From Betaproteobacteria bacterium (lineage in GTDB: Bacteria > Pseudomonadota > Gammaproteobacteria > Burkholderiales > Burkholderiaceae): 13,898 nucleotides of DNA. Below are positions 6,337-13,898 of the stretch, one piece after another. The position numbers and the translations under genes were made by a program. Location: assembly GCA_947468785.1 (NCBI GenBank), contig CANIMS010000016.1, forward strand, positions 1 to 13,898, written 5' to 3'. The notes beneath the pieces were generated by a model, which saw only the letters and a list, made by a program, of their open reading frames with translations, had not been told where the DNA came from and did no database searches. How positions within the stretch are numbered: the stretch's first letter is position 1; each line of letters begins with the position of its first letter.

Positions 6337-7001
6337 TTAGAAGGGTTTGGCCCTTCGGCATCGACTTGCTTTTCCCAAGAGGCATCTATAAAAGCAGGTA
6401 ATTTCATACACTCTTGGAAGATTCGCATCAGAGTGGGATAAGGACTCATATCCATCTTGCTACTTAAAGCATTAAATAGCTGTGGTACTAAACAAATATC
6501 AATCAGACCGGGTTGATCACCAAAGGCAAAGCGGCCTACTCGTGGATCTGTACTGAGTTGTTTTTCAATACTACTTAAGCCGATCTTGATCCAATGTTGA
6601 TACCAAATATCTTTAGCTTCATTATTTGCGCCCACCTGCTTGATTAAATAACGTAGTACTCGCAGATTGCTAATCGGATGAATATCAATCGCGATATCCA
6701 TGGCTACTGAGCGAACCCACGCGCGATCAATTGGAGTCTTTGGTAAGAGCGGGGGCTCTGCTTGAATTTCATCGAGATATTCAATGATGGCTAGAGACTG
6801 ATGAATAGTGTTTTCACCATCCTCCCATAGGGGCACTAGGTGATTGGGATTCTTTTTTGAATATGCTTCAGCCAGTTGTTCCCCACCCTTGTTCACTAGA
6901 TGAACGGGGACGACCTCATGATCAACACCTTTTAGATTAAGGGCAATACGAACTCGAAAAGCGGCAGAGCTGCGCCAATAGCTATAGATCTTCGGCTTCA
7001 T
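6333..7001 (-). CDS. maiA: Maleylacetoacetate isomerase-like zeta-class glutathione S-transferase
   Basis: This 222-residue protein is a complete zeta GST. Residues 8-24 read YWRSSAAFRVRIALNLK, the place of the canonical S-S-C active-site motif; Ser11 and Ser12 are kept but the Cys is Ala13. The glutathione site continues with NPNHLVPLWEDG and HQSLAIIEYL. The C-terminal domain has the zeta signature DIHPISNLRVLRYL and FGDQPGLIDICLVPQLFNA. The enzyme isomerises cis to trans maleylacetoacetate (or maleylpyruvate) with glutathione in tyrosine/homogentisate or gentisate breakdown. No ring-cleavage dioxygenase or fumarylacetoacetase gene is nearby, so the pathway is not settled. AGGA lies 9 bases before the ATG. 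It is convergent with the PanE-like gene and diverges from the TRIC gene. Confidence 0.86.
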   Translation of the reverse strand: MKPKIYSYWRSSAAFRVRIALNLKGVDHEVVPVHLVNKGGEQLAEAYSKKNPNHLVPLWEDGENTIHQSLAIIEYLDEIQAEPPLLPKTPIDRAWVRSVAMDIAIDIHPISNLRVLRYLIKQVGANNEAKDIWYQHWIKIGLSSIEKQLSTDPRVGRFAFGDQPGLIDICLVPQLFNALSSKMDMSPYPTLMRIFQECMKLPAFIDASWEKQVDAEGPNPSN

Positions 7002-7102
7002 AAAGGGTTTTCCTAGAGTGAATATTTGTCAGCATAGGGACGGCATCAGAGATCACATCAAATTCAGGATAAAACAAAATAAAGTGCTTTAGACTCATTG
7101 CT

Positions 7103-7732
7103 ATGGAAGAAATTAATTTTTGGATTAGCGTTATAGCAACGATGGCATTCGCGGTCACGGGAGTCTTGGCAATTTCTGATCGTGGGGTCGATCTCTTTGG
7201 AGTGTTAGTGCTGGGTCTGATTACCGCGATTGGCGGCGGAACTATTCGTGACATTATTTTAGAAACCCCTATCTTTTGGTCTCAGAGTCAAATTTATGTC
7301 TGGCTTGCCTTAGGGGCTAGCGTACTGGCTTTTTTTGCAGAATCTCTTTTTACCCAGCCGCAAATTTATCGCTTAATGTTGTATGTCGATGGTTTTGGTG
7401 CTGCTCTATTTGCCATTCAAGGTACGGATAAGGCTTGGAATATGGATTTTGGATTACCAGTAGCCCCAGTGATTATGGGCGTGGTGACTGCAATTGGTGG
7501 CGGCTTATTGCGCGATATATTGGCTGGTCGCAAAACACTATTAATGTCTGATGAGCTCTACGCTATTCCGGTGAGCTTTGGATGCATTGCCTATGTGCTG
7601 ATACTCAATTTTCTGCCGCAATATACCCTTGAGGGCTCTGTCATCTGCATGCTCGGAATTTTTGGCTTACGCGCAGCCGCAATTCATTGGGATCTGCGCG
7701 TACCGAAAGCATTCATTACTAAAACGCGCTAA
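7103..7732 (+). CDS. TRIC/UPF0126 family membrane channel protein
   Basis: This 209-residue hydrophobic protein has the internal two-fold repeat of bacterial TRIC channels (YicG/YadS-like). Each half carries the signature glycine triplet and Arg-Asp: GGGTIRD at residues 44-50 and GGGLLRD at 132-138. Roughly seven membrane segments are predicted by eye. Known prokaryotic members form trimers that conduct monovalent cations across the inner membrane; the physiological role in bacteria is poorly defined. The ATG at 7103 is the natural start, though no clear Shine-Dalgarno precedes it. It diverges from the zeta GST gene across about 100 bases and its last 14 bases overlap the convergent gamma-glutamyltransferase gene. 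There is no obvious functional link to the catabolic genes. Confidence 0.9.
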   Translation: MEEINFWISVIATMAFAVTGVLAISDRGVDLFGVLVLGLITAIGGGTIRDIILETPIFWSQSQIYVWLALGASVLAFFAESLFTQPQIYRLMLYVDGFGAALFAIQGTDKAWNMDFGLPVAPVIMGVVTAIGGGLLRDILAGRKTLLMSDELYAIPVSFGCIAYVLILNFLPQYTLEGSVICMLGIFGLRAAAIHWDLRVPKAFITKTR

Positions 7733-9317
7733 CTGCTCCATCACTCCGGGGGTCCCAGCCACCGCGCAAAGTACCCGAGGGATCACGAATGATGCAGCCT
7801 GCATGACCAACCGTCTCATCAAATGCATCGAGCATTTCAACATCATGACCTAAGGCGTGCAATTCTTTTGCGACCCATGGACTAAAGCGCGATTCGAGTT
7901 TTAAGCTATCGCTTGTTTGTCCCCAAGTCCGTCCGAGTAACCAGCGAGGGCGACTAATCGCATCTTGTGGATCAAGACCGTAAGTGGCGGTACGAGTAAA
8001 GACGGCACATTGGGTTTGAGGCTGACCATCGCCACCCATCGTCCCATAGACCATTGAGCGGCCATCTTTAAATAAAGCCATCGCTGGATTAAGTGTATGG
8101 AACGGTTTGCGATAGGGCTCAAGATGATTAAGTGTTTTTGGATCAAGAGAAAAGCTGCAACCACGGTTTTGCCAATTTACACCAGACTTTGGAAGAACAA
8201 TACCAGCGCCAAACTCGTGATAAATACTCTGAATAAAGGAAACACAATTACCATCACCGTCGATCACACCCATCCAGATCGTATCGGCTGGACCTTTGCC
8301 TTGACCCCAAGGCAAGGCTTTATTGGGATCAATATTTTTAGCGAGCTTCTTTAAGAAGGCTGGCGATAAAAAGGATTGCGCATTTTTTGTCATGTAAGCA
8401 GGATCAGTGACAAACTGATCGCGAATCATAAATGCTTGCTTAGTTGCCTCAACACAGTGATGAACATATTCAGTGCTGTCGACCTTAAAGCGTTTTAGGT
8501 TCAATTGATCCAAGATGCCAATGATCATGAGCGATACAACGCCCTGGGTCGGCGGAACCATGTTGTACACATTACCCAAGCTGTGTTTTAGCTCGAGCGG
8601 GTCAATTAACTTTGCGCGATGACGATGCAGATCAGCCAGTCGCAGTGGCGTACCGAGATCCGTTAATTCTTTTGCAAGCAATTCTGCTAAATCGCCGCGA
8701 TAGTAATCATCCGTTCCTTTTGTGGCAATTTGGCGCAAGGTTTTTGCAAGGCGCTCTTGTTTAAAGATACTGCCAACAGCTGGCGCTTTACCATTTACTA
8801 AAAAGGTTTTTGCAAACCCAGGAATGGCAGAGAGTTCTTCACGCTTCTTTGCAGTCAAACTCGATTGACTATAGGTTACTGGAATACCTGCTTGTGCATA
8901 ATGAATCGCATCGGCTAAAAGACGTGAGAGTGGAATCTTGCCACCCAGGCCTTGCTTGGAAAGTTTGTGTGCAGCACCCCAACCAGAGATAGTTCCAGCT
9001 ACTGTGTTTGCAGCAACTGGTCCACGAAAAGGAATGGCTTTTGTAATACCGCGTTCGGCATACCATTGCTTGGTAGCTAAACCTGCTGCTGCACCGCAGG
9101 CATCAATGCCTCCCATAGCTTTACCTGGAGAGTGAATTACCCAAAAAGAGTCACCACCAATGGAGTTCATGTGGGGGTAGACCACCGCAATGGTTGCAGC
9201 TGCAGCGACCATAGCTTCTAATGCGTTGCCGCCCTCTCTGAGAACTGCTAAGGCAGATTCAGAAGCGAGGGAGTGCGGCGCTACCGCCATCCCCCGAATA
9301 CCCCACTTTGCTTGCAT
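7719..9317 (-). CDS. Gamma-glutamyltransferase family protein, non-canonical and without signal peptide
   Basis: This 532-residue Ntn-hydrolase proenzyme has the nucleophile Thr346 in GPADTIWMGVIDGDGN, where autocleavage into large and small subunits would occur, and the conserved TMGGDGQPQ loop (426-434). The N-terminus MQAKWGIRGMAVAPHSLAS goes straight into the catalytic fold with no signal peptide, so it is probably cytoplasmic, unlike periplasmic E. coli Ggt. By eye, the substrate-carboxylate Arg114 of E. coli aligns with Lys83, and the Ser462-Ser463 pair with His407-Thr408. The substrate may therefore not be glutathione; cephalosporin acylase-like or YwrD-like activities are alternatives. 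The ATG at 9317 follows GAGGGG by 7 bases. It lies 38 bases after dctM on the same strand and is probably the last gene of the TRAP operon, so it may process an imported compound. It is full length with no lesions. Confidence 0.88.
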   Translation of the reverse strand: MQAKWGIRGMAVAPHSLASESALAVLREGGNALEAMVAAAATIAVVYPHMNSIGGDSFWVIHSPGKAMGGIDACGAAAGLATKQWYAERGITKAIPFRGPVAANTVAGTISGWGAAHKLSKQGLGGKIPLSRLLADAIHYAQAGIPVTYSQSSLTAKKREELSAIPGFAKTFLVNGKAPAVGSIFKQERLAKTLRQIATKGTDDYYRGDLAELLAKELTDLGTPLRLADLHRHRAKLIDPLELKHSLGNVYNMVPPTQGVVSLMIIGILDQLNLKRFKVDSTEYVHHCVEATKQAFMIRDQFVTDPAYMTKNAQSFLSPAFLKKLAKNIDPNKALPWGQGKGPADTIWMGVIDGDGNCVSFIQSIYHEFGAGIVLPKSGVNWQNRGCSFSLDPKTLNHLEPYRKPFHTLNPAMALFKDGRSMVYGTMGGDGQPQTQCAVFTRTATYGLDPQDAISRPRWLLGRTWGQTSDSLKLESRFSPWVAKELHALGHDVEMLDAFDETVGHAGCIIRDPSGTLRGGWDPRSDGAVSAF

Positions 9318-9355
9318 TGCAAAACCCCTCTATTTTTTGCACAACTATTTTTATA

Positions 9356-10801
9356 TTATTTATTTTCTCGCAATTGTCGCTCGATATCGGCACTAGAGTC
9401 TACGGTGATCTCATTTTGCTCAACGCCAGCGAGTGGATCGATAGATGGTGCGTTCGCATCGAATACAGCAGTAGGCTTGTCAATAAAGTAGGTCACTGTT
9501 TCTGGGATGAAGATGATGATCGCCACCAGAATCAGTTGTAAACCAACCCACGGTAGGGCTCCATAGTAAATATCGGAGCTTTTGACGGTTTTATCGGCCA
9601 CCCCTCTCAAGTAAAACAAGGCAAAACCAAATGGCGGATGCATAAATGAGGTTTGCATATTGGCACCCAATAGCACACCAAACCAGATCAAATCGATCCC
9701 CAACTTTTCAGCAACTGGTGCAAGTAATGGAATGATGATGAAGGCAATCTCAAAGTAATCCAAGAAGAAGGCTAAGAAGAAGACAAATAAGTTCACCACA
9801 ATCAAGAAGCCGATTTGACCTCCTGGCAAACCAGAGAGTAACTCTTCAATCCACAGATCGCCATCCACACCGCGGAAGGCAAGACCAAAAACCGTGGAGC
9901 CAATTAGAATGAAGATCACCATGGCGTTGATACGCATCGTGGAGGTCATTGCACCCCAGACCAAGTTTTTTTCTAAACGCTTGTTCATGGCAGCCAGCAC
10001 TAATGCACCTACAGAACCCATTGCGCCGCCCTCGGTCGGCGTTGCCAGGCCCATCAAGATGGTGCCAAGTACCAAGAAGATCAACGCAATCGAAGGAACG
10101 ATGCCCCACAGAATTTTCTTGAATAGCTTCCAGTCAATTTTTGGGCGCGCTTCTGGTGGCAGCGCTGGAACATCTTGTGGTCTAAAAATAGATAAGAAAA
10201 AGATGAACAAGCAAAACAATGCAACCTGAATAATGGAAGGGCCAATTGCTCCGGCATACATATCCCCAACGGATTTACCCAACTGGTCAGCTAAAACAAT
10301 TAATACGAGTGAGGGTGGAATGAGTTGAGTAATCGTGCCAGATGCTGCAATCACACCAGTGGCTACTCTTGGGTTATATCCATAGCGCAACATGATGGGC
10401 AGGGAGATCAGTCCCATTGCAATCACTGAGGCTGCAACAGTGCCGGTAATGGCTCCCAAAATCGCGCCAACAATAATTACAGCATAGGCTAGGCCACCGC
10501 GAATCGGGCCAAAGAGCTGACCCAGACCTTCGAGCATATCTTCTGCTAAACCGCACTTCTCCAGAATGGCGCCCATAAAGGTGAAGAAGGGAATAGAAAG
10601 TAATAAGTCATTCGACAGAATGCCAAAGACTCGGTCAGGTAAAGCTTGCAAGAAGGTGGGTTGAAACATACCCATCTCGATGCCGATAAAAGAAAAGAAT
10701 AAGCCGACAGCACCTAGTGAAAACGCTGCAGGATATCCTAGTAATAGAAATACGATGAGCCCCCCAAACATGATGGGAGCCATTAAGTCGTGGCTAATCA
10801 T
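9356..10801 (-). CDS. dctM: TRAP transporter large permease subunit (DctM family)
   Basis: This 481-residue integral membrane protein has more than ten hydrophobic segments. DctM signatures are TGTVAASVIAMGLISLPIML and GTITQLIPPSLVLIVLAD in the first half and the LDYFEIAFIIIPLLAPVAE and GANMQTSFMHPPFGFALFY stretches in the second. It is the Na+-coupled transport channel that takes substrate from the periplasmic binding protein. A hydrophilic C-terminal tail of about 45 residues extends into the cytoplasm. Its ATG overlaps the dctQ stop by 4 bases (ATGA), so translation is coupled and the two subunits are made in balance. The subtype fits that of TakM-like permeases paired with TakP-type binding proteins. 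Confidence 0.95.
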   Translation of the reverse strand: MISHDLMAPIMFGGLIVFLLLGYPAAFSLGAVGLFFSFIGIEMGMFQPTFLQALPDRVFGILSNDLLLSIPFFTFMGAILEKCGLAEDMLEGLGQLFGPIRGGLAYAVIIVGAILGAITGTVAASVIAMGLISLPIMLRYGYNPRVATGVIAASGTITQLIPPSLVLIVLADQLGKSVGDMYAGAIGPSIIQVALFCLFIFFLSIFRPQDVPALPPEARPKIDWKLFKKILWGIVPSIALIFLVLGTILMGLATPTEGGAMGSVGALVLAAMNKRLEKNLVWGAMTSTMRINAMVIFILIGSTVFGLAFRGVDGDLWIEELLSGLPGGQIGFLIVVNLFVFFLAFFLDYFEIAFIIIPLLAPVAEKLGIDLIWFGVLLGANMQTSFMHPPFGFALFYLRGVADKTVKSSDIYYGALPWVGLQLILVAIIIFIPETVTYFIDKPTAVFDANAPSIDPLAGVEQNEITVDSSADIERQLRENK

Positions 10802-11340
10802 TGCAGTGGTCTTTCGTACTTAGGATCGATTTGAATCATGCCAATAATGGCTGCGTAGCGTTTGATGATTTCTGAAATACCTTGGAGGGTTAATAAGAAA
10901 AAACCTAAGGTAATCACGCCGCGCACTGGCCAACGAATGAGTCCACCGGGATTACTCGAAGTTTCATTTTGAATGACTGAAGTAATAAAAAATTCCCAGG
11001 AGTAATAACCAATAATGATGGTCATTGGTAAGAAGAAAACAATGCCGCCCCAAAAATCTAACCAGAGGCGTGCTTTATTCGGGTAGAGGGCATAGAGCAC
11101 GTCAACTCGAACGTGTTCATTCAGACGAAAAGTAGTGGCAGCACCAAACATCACCATGCCGGCAAATAAGTACCATTGCGCCTCAAGCCAGCCATTTGAG
11201 CTGAGATTGAAGCCATACCGAATCAGCGCATTTGCTGTGCTGACCAGTACGGCAATCAAAACCATCCAACTCGCTAATACACCAAAACGGTCATTTAAAC
11301 GATCGACGAAACCTGCAAATACTAAAAATTGTTTTGGCAT
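10798..11340 (-). CDS. dctQ: TRAP transporter small permease subunit (DctQ family)
   Basis: This 180-residue protein has four predicted membrane segments and the DctQ motif NGWLEAQWYLFAGMVMFGAA followed by NEHVRVDVLY. It is the small inner-membrane partner that forms the permease complex with DctM. AGAGG stands 5 bases before the ATG at 11340. The gene starts 18 bases after dctP and overlaps dctM by 4 bases, which is the standard TRAP order P-Q-M. Confidence 0.93.
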   Translation of the reverse strand: MPKQFLVFAGFVDRLNDRFGVLASWMVLIAVLVSTANALIRYGFNLSSNGWLEAQWYLFAGMVMFGAATTFRLNEHVRVDVLYALYPNKARLWLDFWGGIVFFLPMTIIIGYYSWEFFITSVIQNETSSNPGGLIRWPVRGVITLGFFLLTLQGISEIIKRYAAIIGMIQIDPKYERPLQ

Positions 11341-11358
11341 ATCAGCCTCTCATTCCAA

Positions 11359-12444
11359 TTATTTGACTGGGTTGGTCAACATGAAGCTCATGAGAGTTTG
11401 CTCAGCAACTTTATTCCAAAGCATCTGGTCGTTGCGGAACTTTTTCCAAGGTTCATAAATCTTCTTGAACGATGGATTTTTTCCAGCCTCTTCTTCATAC
11501 ATATCAAAAGCGGCAGCAGAGGCTGCTTTCATAATATCTGTTGAGTAAGACTGCAACTTGACACCGTTCTTAATCAGACTTTGAAGTGCAATTGGATTTT
11601 TGTAGTCGTACTCGGCCATCATGTCGATGTTGCATTCTGCGCAGGCGGAGGTCAACGCTTCTTGGTATTGCTTTGGAAGTTTCTCCCACTCTTTAATGTT
11701 GACGTACATGGAGTACATCGAACAAGCTTCCCACCAACCTGGGTAGTAGTAGTAAGGAGCGATTTTGTAGAAGCCTAACTTTTCATCGTCATAAGGTCCA
11801 ACCCACTCAGCAGCATCAATCACACCTTTTTCAAGAGCAGGATAAATATCGCCACCAGCAATTTGTTGTGGAATTGCGCCAAGGCGAGACATTACTTCAC
11901 CGCCAAGTCCGGCGATGCGCATTTTCAAGCCTTTGAGATCAGCAACAGTCTTCACAGGCTTTTTGAACCAGCCACCCATTTGAGTGCCAGTATTACCAGC
12001 TGGGAAAGAGATGATGTTGTAGTCACGCAAAAACTCGCGCTGTAACTTCAAGCCGCCACCCCAATACATCCACGCATTTTGTTGGCGTTGGTTCATACCA
12101 AATGGAACGGTGGTATCAAAAGCAAAGGTTTTGTTCTTGCCAACAAAGTAGTAACCAGCAGTATGGGTACATTCAACAGTGCCCTGCTGAACAGCATCAA
12201 CCGTACCAAAGGCAGGAACAATTTCACCGGCTCCAAAAATACGAATCTGAAATTTACCGTCGGTGAGTGCTGCCACTCTTTTAGCGATGTATTCACCGCC
12301 ACCATAAATAGTGTCCAAGCTTTTAGGAAAGCTAGAAGCACAGCGCCATTTCACTTCAGGCATAGATTGGGCGATTGCTGGTGCAGCCAATACGCCGGCA
12401 GCAGCTCCAAGCGCGGTCTTACCTAAAAAGTCACGTCTTTTCAT
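11359..12444 (-). CDS. dctP: TRAP substrate-binding protein, TakP-like, probable alpha-keto or related organic acid uptake
   Basis: This 361-residue protein starts with a Tat-like signal, MKRRDFLGKTALGAAAG, with a likely signal peptidase site after APAIA (residue 25), so it is exported folded to the periplasm. The mature part resembles TakP of Rhodobacter, as I recall its sequence: SSFPKSLDTIYGGGEYIAK, AGYYFVGKN, GNTGTQMGGWF, KMRIAGLGG, GGDIYPALEKGVID, EWVGPYDDEKLGF (Glu213, Trp214) and YYYYPGWWE. TakP-type proteins bind 2-oxo monocarboxylates with a cation; lactate-binding relatives share the same pattern, so the exact ligand is open. AAGGAG lies 8 bases before the ATG. It is the first gene of an operon with dctQ, dctM and a gamma-glutamyltransferase gene, and diverges from the MFS transporter gene. 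Confidence 0.93.
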   Translation of the reverse strand: MKRRDFLGKTALGAAAGVLAAPAIAQSMPEVKWRCASSFPKSLDTIYGGGEYIAKRVAALTDGKFQIRIFGAGEIVPAFGTVDAVQQGTVECTHTAGYYFVGKNKTFAFDTTVPFGMNQRQQNAWMYWGGGLKLQREFLRDYNIISFPAGNTGTQMGGWFKKPVKTVADLKGLKMRIAGLGGEVMSRLGAIPQQIAGGDIYPALEKGVIDAAEWVGPYDDEKLGFYKIAPYYYYPGWWEACSMYSMYVNIKEWEKLPKQYQEALTSACAECNIDMMAEYDYKNPIALQSLIKNGVKLQSYSTDIMKAASAAAFDMYEEEAGKNPSFKKIYEPWKKFRNDQMLWNKVAEQTLMSFMLTNPVK

Positions 12445-12777
12445 TTAAATAGCTCCTTGATTGAGGTTTATTTGGCGGCATTTTTGGCAATGCCTATTAA
12501 ATTCACTACTCAAGTCATTAAATCGAAATGGAGTCGGATTTATAGAGTGATTTGCACGTCTTCAGGCATGCCTGCACCTTATTTGGGCATATTGATGCAA
12601 ACCGGTGCTAAACCCTTATCTAAGCATGGTTTACGGGATATTCATCAAATCGACATTTTTCGGGAAAACCCCAACGGATTTTGATTAGGAATTACCCTAA
12701 GTATCAGATTTCTTTGAACTTTTTTCAGGATAATCGACCAGTTGTTTTTTATTTCTATTAATAGTTAGGAGCTACTG
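12445..12777. other. 333-bp gene-free intergenic region with several inverted repeats
   Basis: This region separates the divergent dctP and MFS genes and must hold both promoters. No coding frame here looks real. Inverted repeats are visible: GGCATT/AATGCC with a 6-base loop (12477-12494), the palindrome GGCATGCC (12565-12572), GCACC/GGTGC (12574-12608) with inner TTTG/CAAA and CAT/ATG pairing, and TAAACC/GGTTTA with a 13-base loop (12609-12633). They could be regulator sites or a structured leader RNA. I found no convincing -35/-10 pair for either gene; GATAAT before the MFS gene lacks a good -35. Confidence 0.5.
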
Positions 12778-13898
12778 ATGTCAACATCAACTAAAGCAGC
12801 CCCAATGACCGCTGAAGAACGCAAAGTTATTTTTGCCTCTTCCTTAGGTACGGTTTTTGAGTGGTATGACTTTTATCTTTACGGTTCATTGGCCGCAATT
12901 ATGGCTAAGCAGTTTTTCTCAGGCTTAGATGCTGGCTCCGCCTTCATTTTCGCTTTGTTAGCTTTTGCTGCCGGTTTCATCGTGCGTCCATTTGGCGCAT
13001 TGGTGTTCGGTCGTTTAGGCGACTTGATTGGCCGTAAGTACACCTTCTTGGTGACGATCCTATTGATGGGTGGTGCAACCTTCATCGTGGGTATTTTGCC
13101 GAACTACGCAACAATCGGCGTTGCTGCTCCAGTTATCTTGATCGCATTGCGCATGCTTCAAGGTTTGGCTTTGGGTGGTGAGTACGGTGGCGCGGCAACT
13201 TACGTTGCTGAGCATGCTCCTCACGGTAAGCGTGGTGCATACACGGCTTGGATTCAAACTACAGCTACATTAGGTTTGTTCTTGTCCTTGCTCGTGATTT
13301 TGTTCACACGTGAATTCACAGGTCCAGACTTTGATGTTTGGGGCTGGCGTGTTCCATTCCTTCTCTCGATCATATTGTTGGCTGTTTCTGTTTACATCCG
13401 TTTATCGATGAACGAATCCCCAGCTTTCAAGAAGATGAAAGATGAAGGCAAGTTGTCTAAAGCACCTTTGACAGAATCATTCGGTCAATGGAAGAACTTG
13501 AAGATTGTGATCTTGGCATTGTTTGGTCTGGTTGCAGGTCAAGCGGTGGTTTGGTATACAGGTCAGTTCTATGCTTTGTTCTACCTTACTCAAGTATTGA
13601 AGGTAGATCCTAAGACTGCGAACTTGTTGATTGCTGCTTCATTGGTAATCGGCACACCATTCTTCGTGATCTTCGGTACATTGTCAGACAAGATTGGCCG
13701 TAAGATCATCATCATGGGTGGTTTGTTAATTGCCATCATTCTGTACATCCCGAATACACCAGTTTCCTTGTTTAACGGCTTAACCCACTTTGCTAATCCA
13801 GCGTTAGAAAAAGCAATGGCGACTGCACCAGCAAGTATTACTGCTGATGTGAACGAATGTACTTTCCAGTTCAACCCAACAGGTACTGCGAAGTTCAC
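12778..13898 (+). CDS. MHS-family MFS transporter (ProP/KgtP/ShiA type), 3' end cut by window edge
   Basis: The first 373 codons of a major facilitator transporter of the metabolite:H+ symporter family are present, without a stop. Features are FEWYDFYLYG in the first membrane helix, motif A as GRLGDLIGRK (residues 78-87), RMLQGLALGGEYGGAATYVAE, and the repeated motif A GTLSDKIGRK in the second half. After that a soluble loop with NECTFQFNPTGTAKF begins, as in other betaproteobacterial members. The substrate is probably an organic acid or osmolyte imported with protons, but cannot be read from the sequence. TAGGAG lies 6 bases before the ATG. All Arg codons seen are CGT or CGC, unlike the regulator genes at the left which use AGA and AGG, suggesting higher expression. 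It diverges from the TRAP operon. Confidence 0.92.
   Translation, partial: MSTSTKAAPMTAEERKVIFASSLGTVFEWYDFYLYGSLAAIMAKQFFSGLDAGSAFIFALLAFAAGFIVRPFGALVFGRLGDLIGRKYTFLVTILLMGGATFIVGILPNYATIGVAAPVILIALRMLQGLALGGEYGGAATYVAEHAPHGKRGAYTAWIQTTATLGLFLSLLVILFTREFTGPDFDVWGWRVPFLLSIILLAVSVYIRLSMNESPAFKKMKDEGKLSKAPLTESFGQWKNLKIVILALFGLVAGQAVVWYTGQFYALFYLTQVLKVDPKTANLLIAASLVIGTPFFVIFGTLSDKIGRKIIIMGGLLIAIILYIPNTPVSLFNGLTHFANPALEKAMATAPASITADVNECTFQFNPTGTAKF

Noticed and set aside
6340..6356. Perfect 6-bp hairpin GAAGGG/CCCTTC at the convergent PanE-like/zeta GST junction
   Set aside because: There is no T-run after it on either strand and it lies inside the zeta GST coding region, so it does not qualify as a terminator.
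7901..8164. Alternative open frames of 60-87 codons inside the gamma-glutamyltransferase and TRAP genes
   Set aside because: They are antisense or shifted frames within long, well-conserved coding regions and their products have no recognisable domains.
12457..12684. Open frame of 75 codons in the dctP-MFS intergenic region
   Set aside because: It starts at a TTG with no ribosome site, its product resembles no family I know, and it overlaps the dctP ribosome site and the inverted repeats. It is most likely a chance open frame.
1..13898. Search for mobile elements, CRISPR arrays, phage or toxin-antitoxin genes
   Set aside because: No transposase, integrase, terminal repeats, regular direct repeats or short paired ORFs were seen; the gene order looks like ordinary metabolic chromosome.

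Overview
The window looks like a chromosomal segment of a moderately low-GC betaproteobacterium. A Burkholderiales lineage such as Polynucleobacter fits best. This is an inference from the family mix (GcvA-like LysR, TakP-type TRAP transporter, MHS-family transporter, zeta-class GST), the gene density and the short intergenic gaps. No rRNA, tRNA, insertion sequence or CRISPR array is visible.

Left part (1-2616): a truncated DMT/EamA permease gene lies directly behind a GcvA-like LysR regulator gene, with the LysR stop and permease start overlapping as TAGTG. The LysR gene diverges from a class II aldolase/adducin-family gene. The shared intergenic region carries two inverted repeats and a good sigma70-like promoter facing the aldolase gene.

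Catabolic core (2650-6336): a strong bidirectional terminator separates the aldolase gene from a convergent GntR/FCD regulator gene. The GntR gene diverges from a three-gene run: a Rieske non-heme iron oxygenase alpha subunit, a stand-alone plant-type [2Fe-2S] ferredoxin resembling the C-terminal domain of VanB/phthalate dioxygenase reductases, and an ApbA/PanE-type reductase. A 33-bp near-perfect palindrome sits over the predicted promoters between GntR and the oxygenase, so GntR probably controls both directions. The likely theme is oxidation of an aromatic or related organic acid. The substrate cannot be read from the sequence, and no ferredoxin reductase is present in the window.

Middle part (6333-7732): a zeta-class GST (maleylacetoacetate isomerase-like) is convergent with the reductase gene and diverges from a TRIC/UPF0126 membrane channel gene.

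Right part (7719-12444, minus strand): a transport operon runs dctP-dctQ-dctM followed by a gamma-glutamyltransferase-family gene. The binding protein has a Tat-like signal and resembles TakP-type alpha-keto acid binding proteins. The last part is a 333-bp gene-free, repeat-containing intergenic region and the start of an MHS-family MFS transporter that runs off the right edge. Overall the segment pairs organic-acid uptake with oxidative and hydrolytic enzymes under at least two local regulators.
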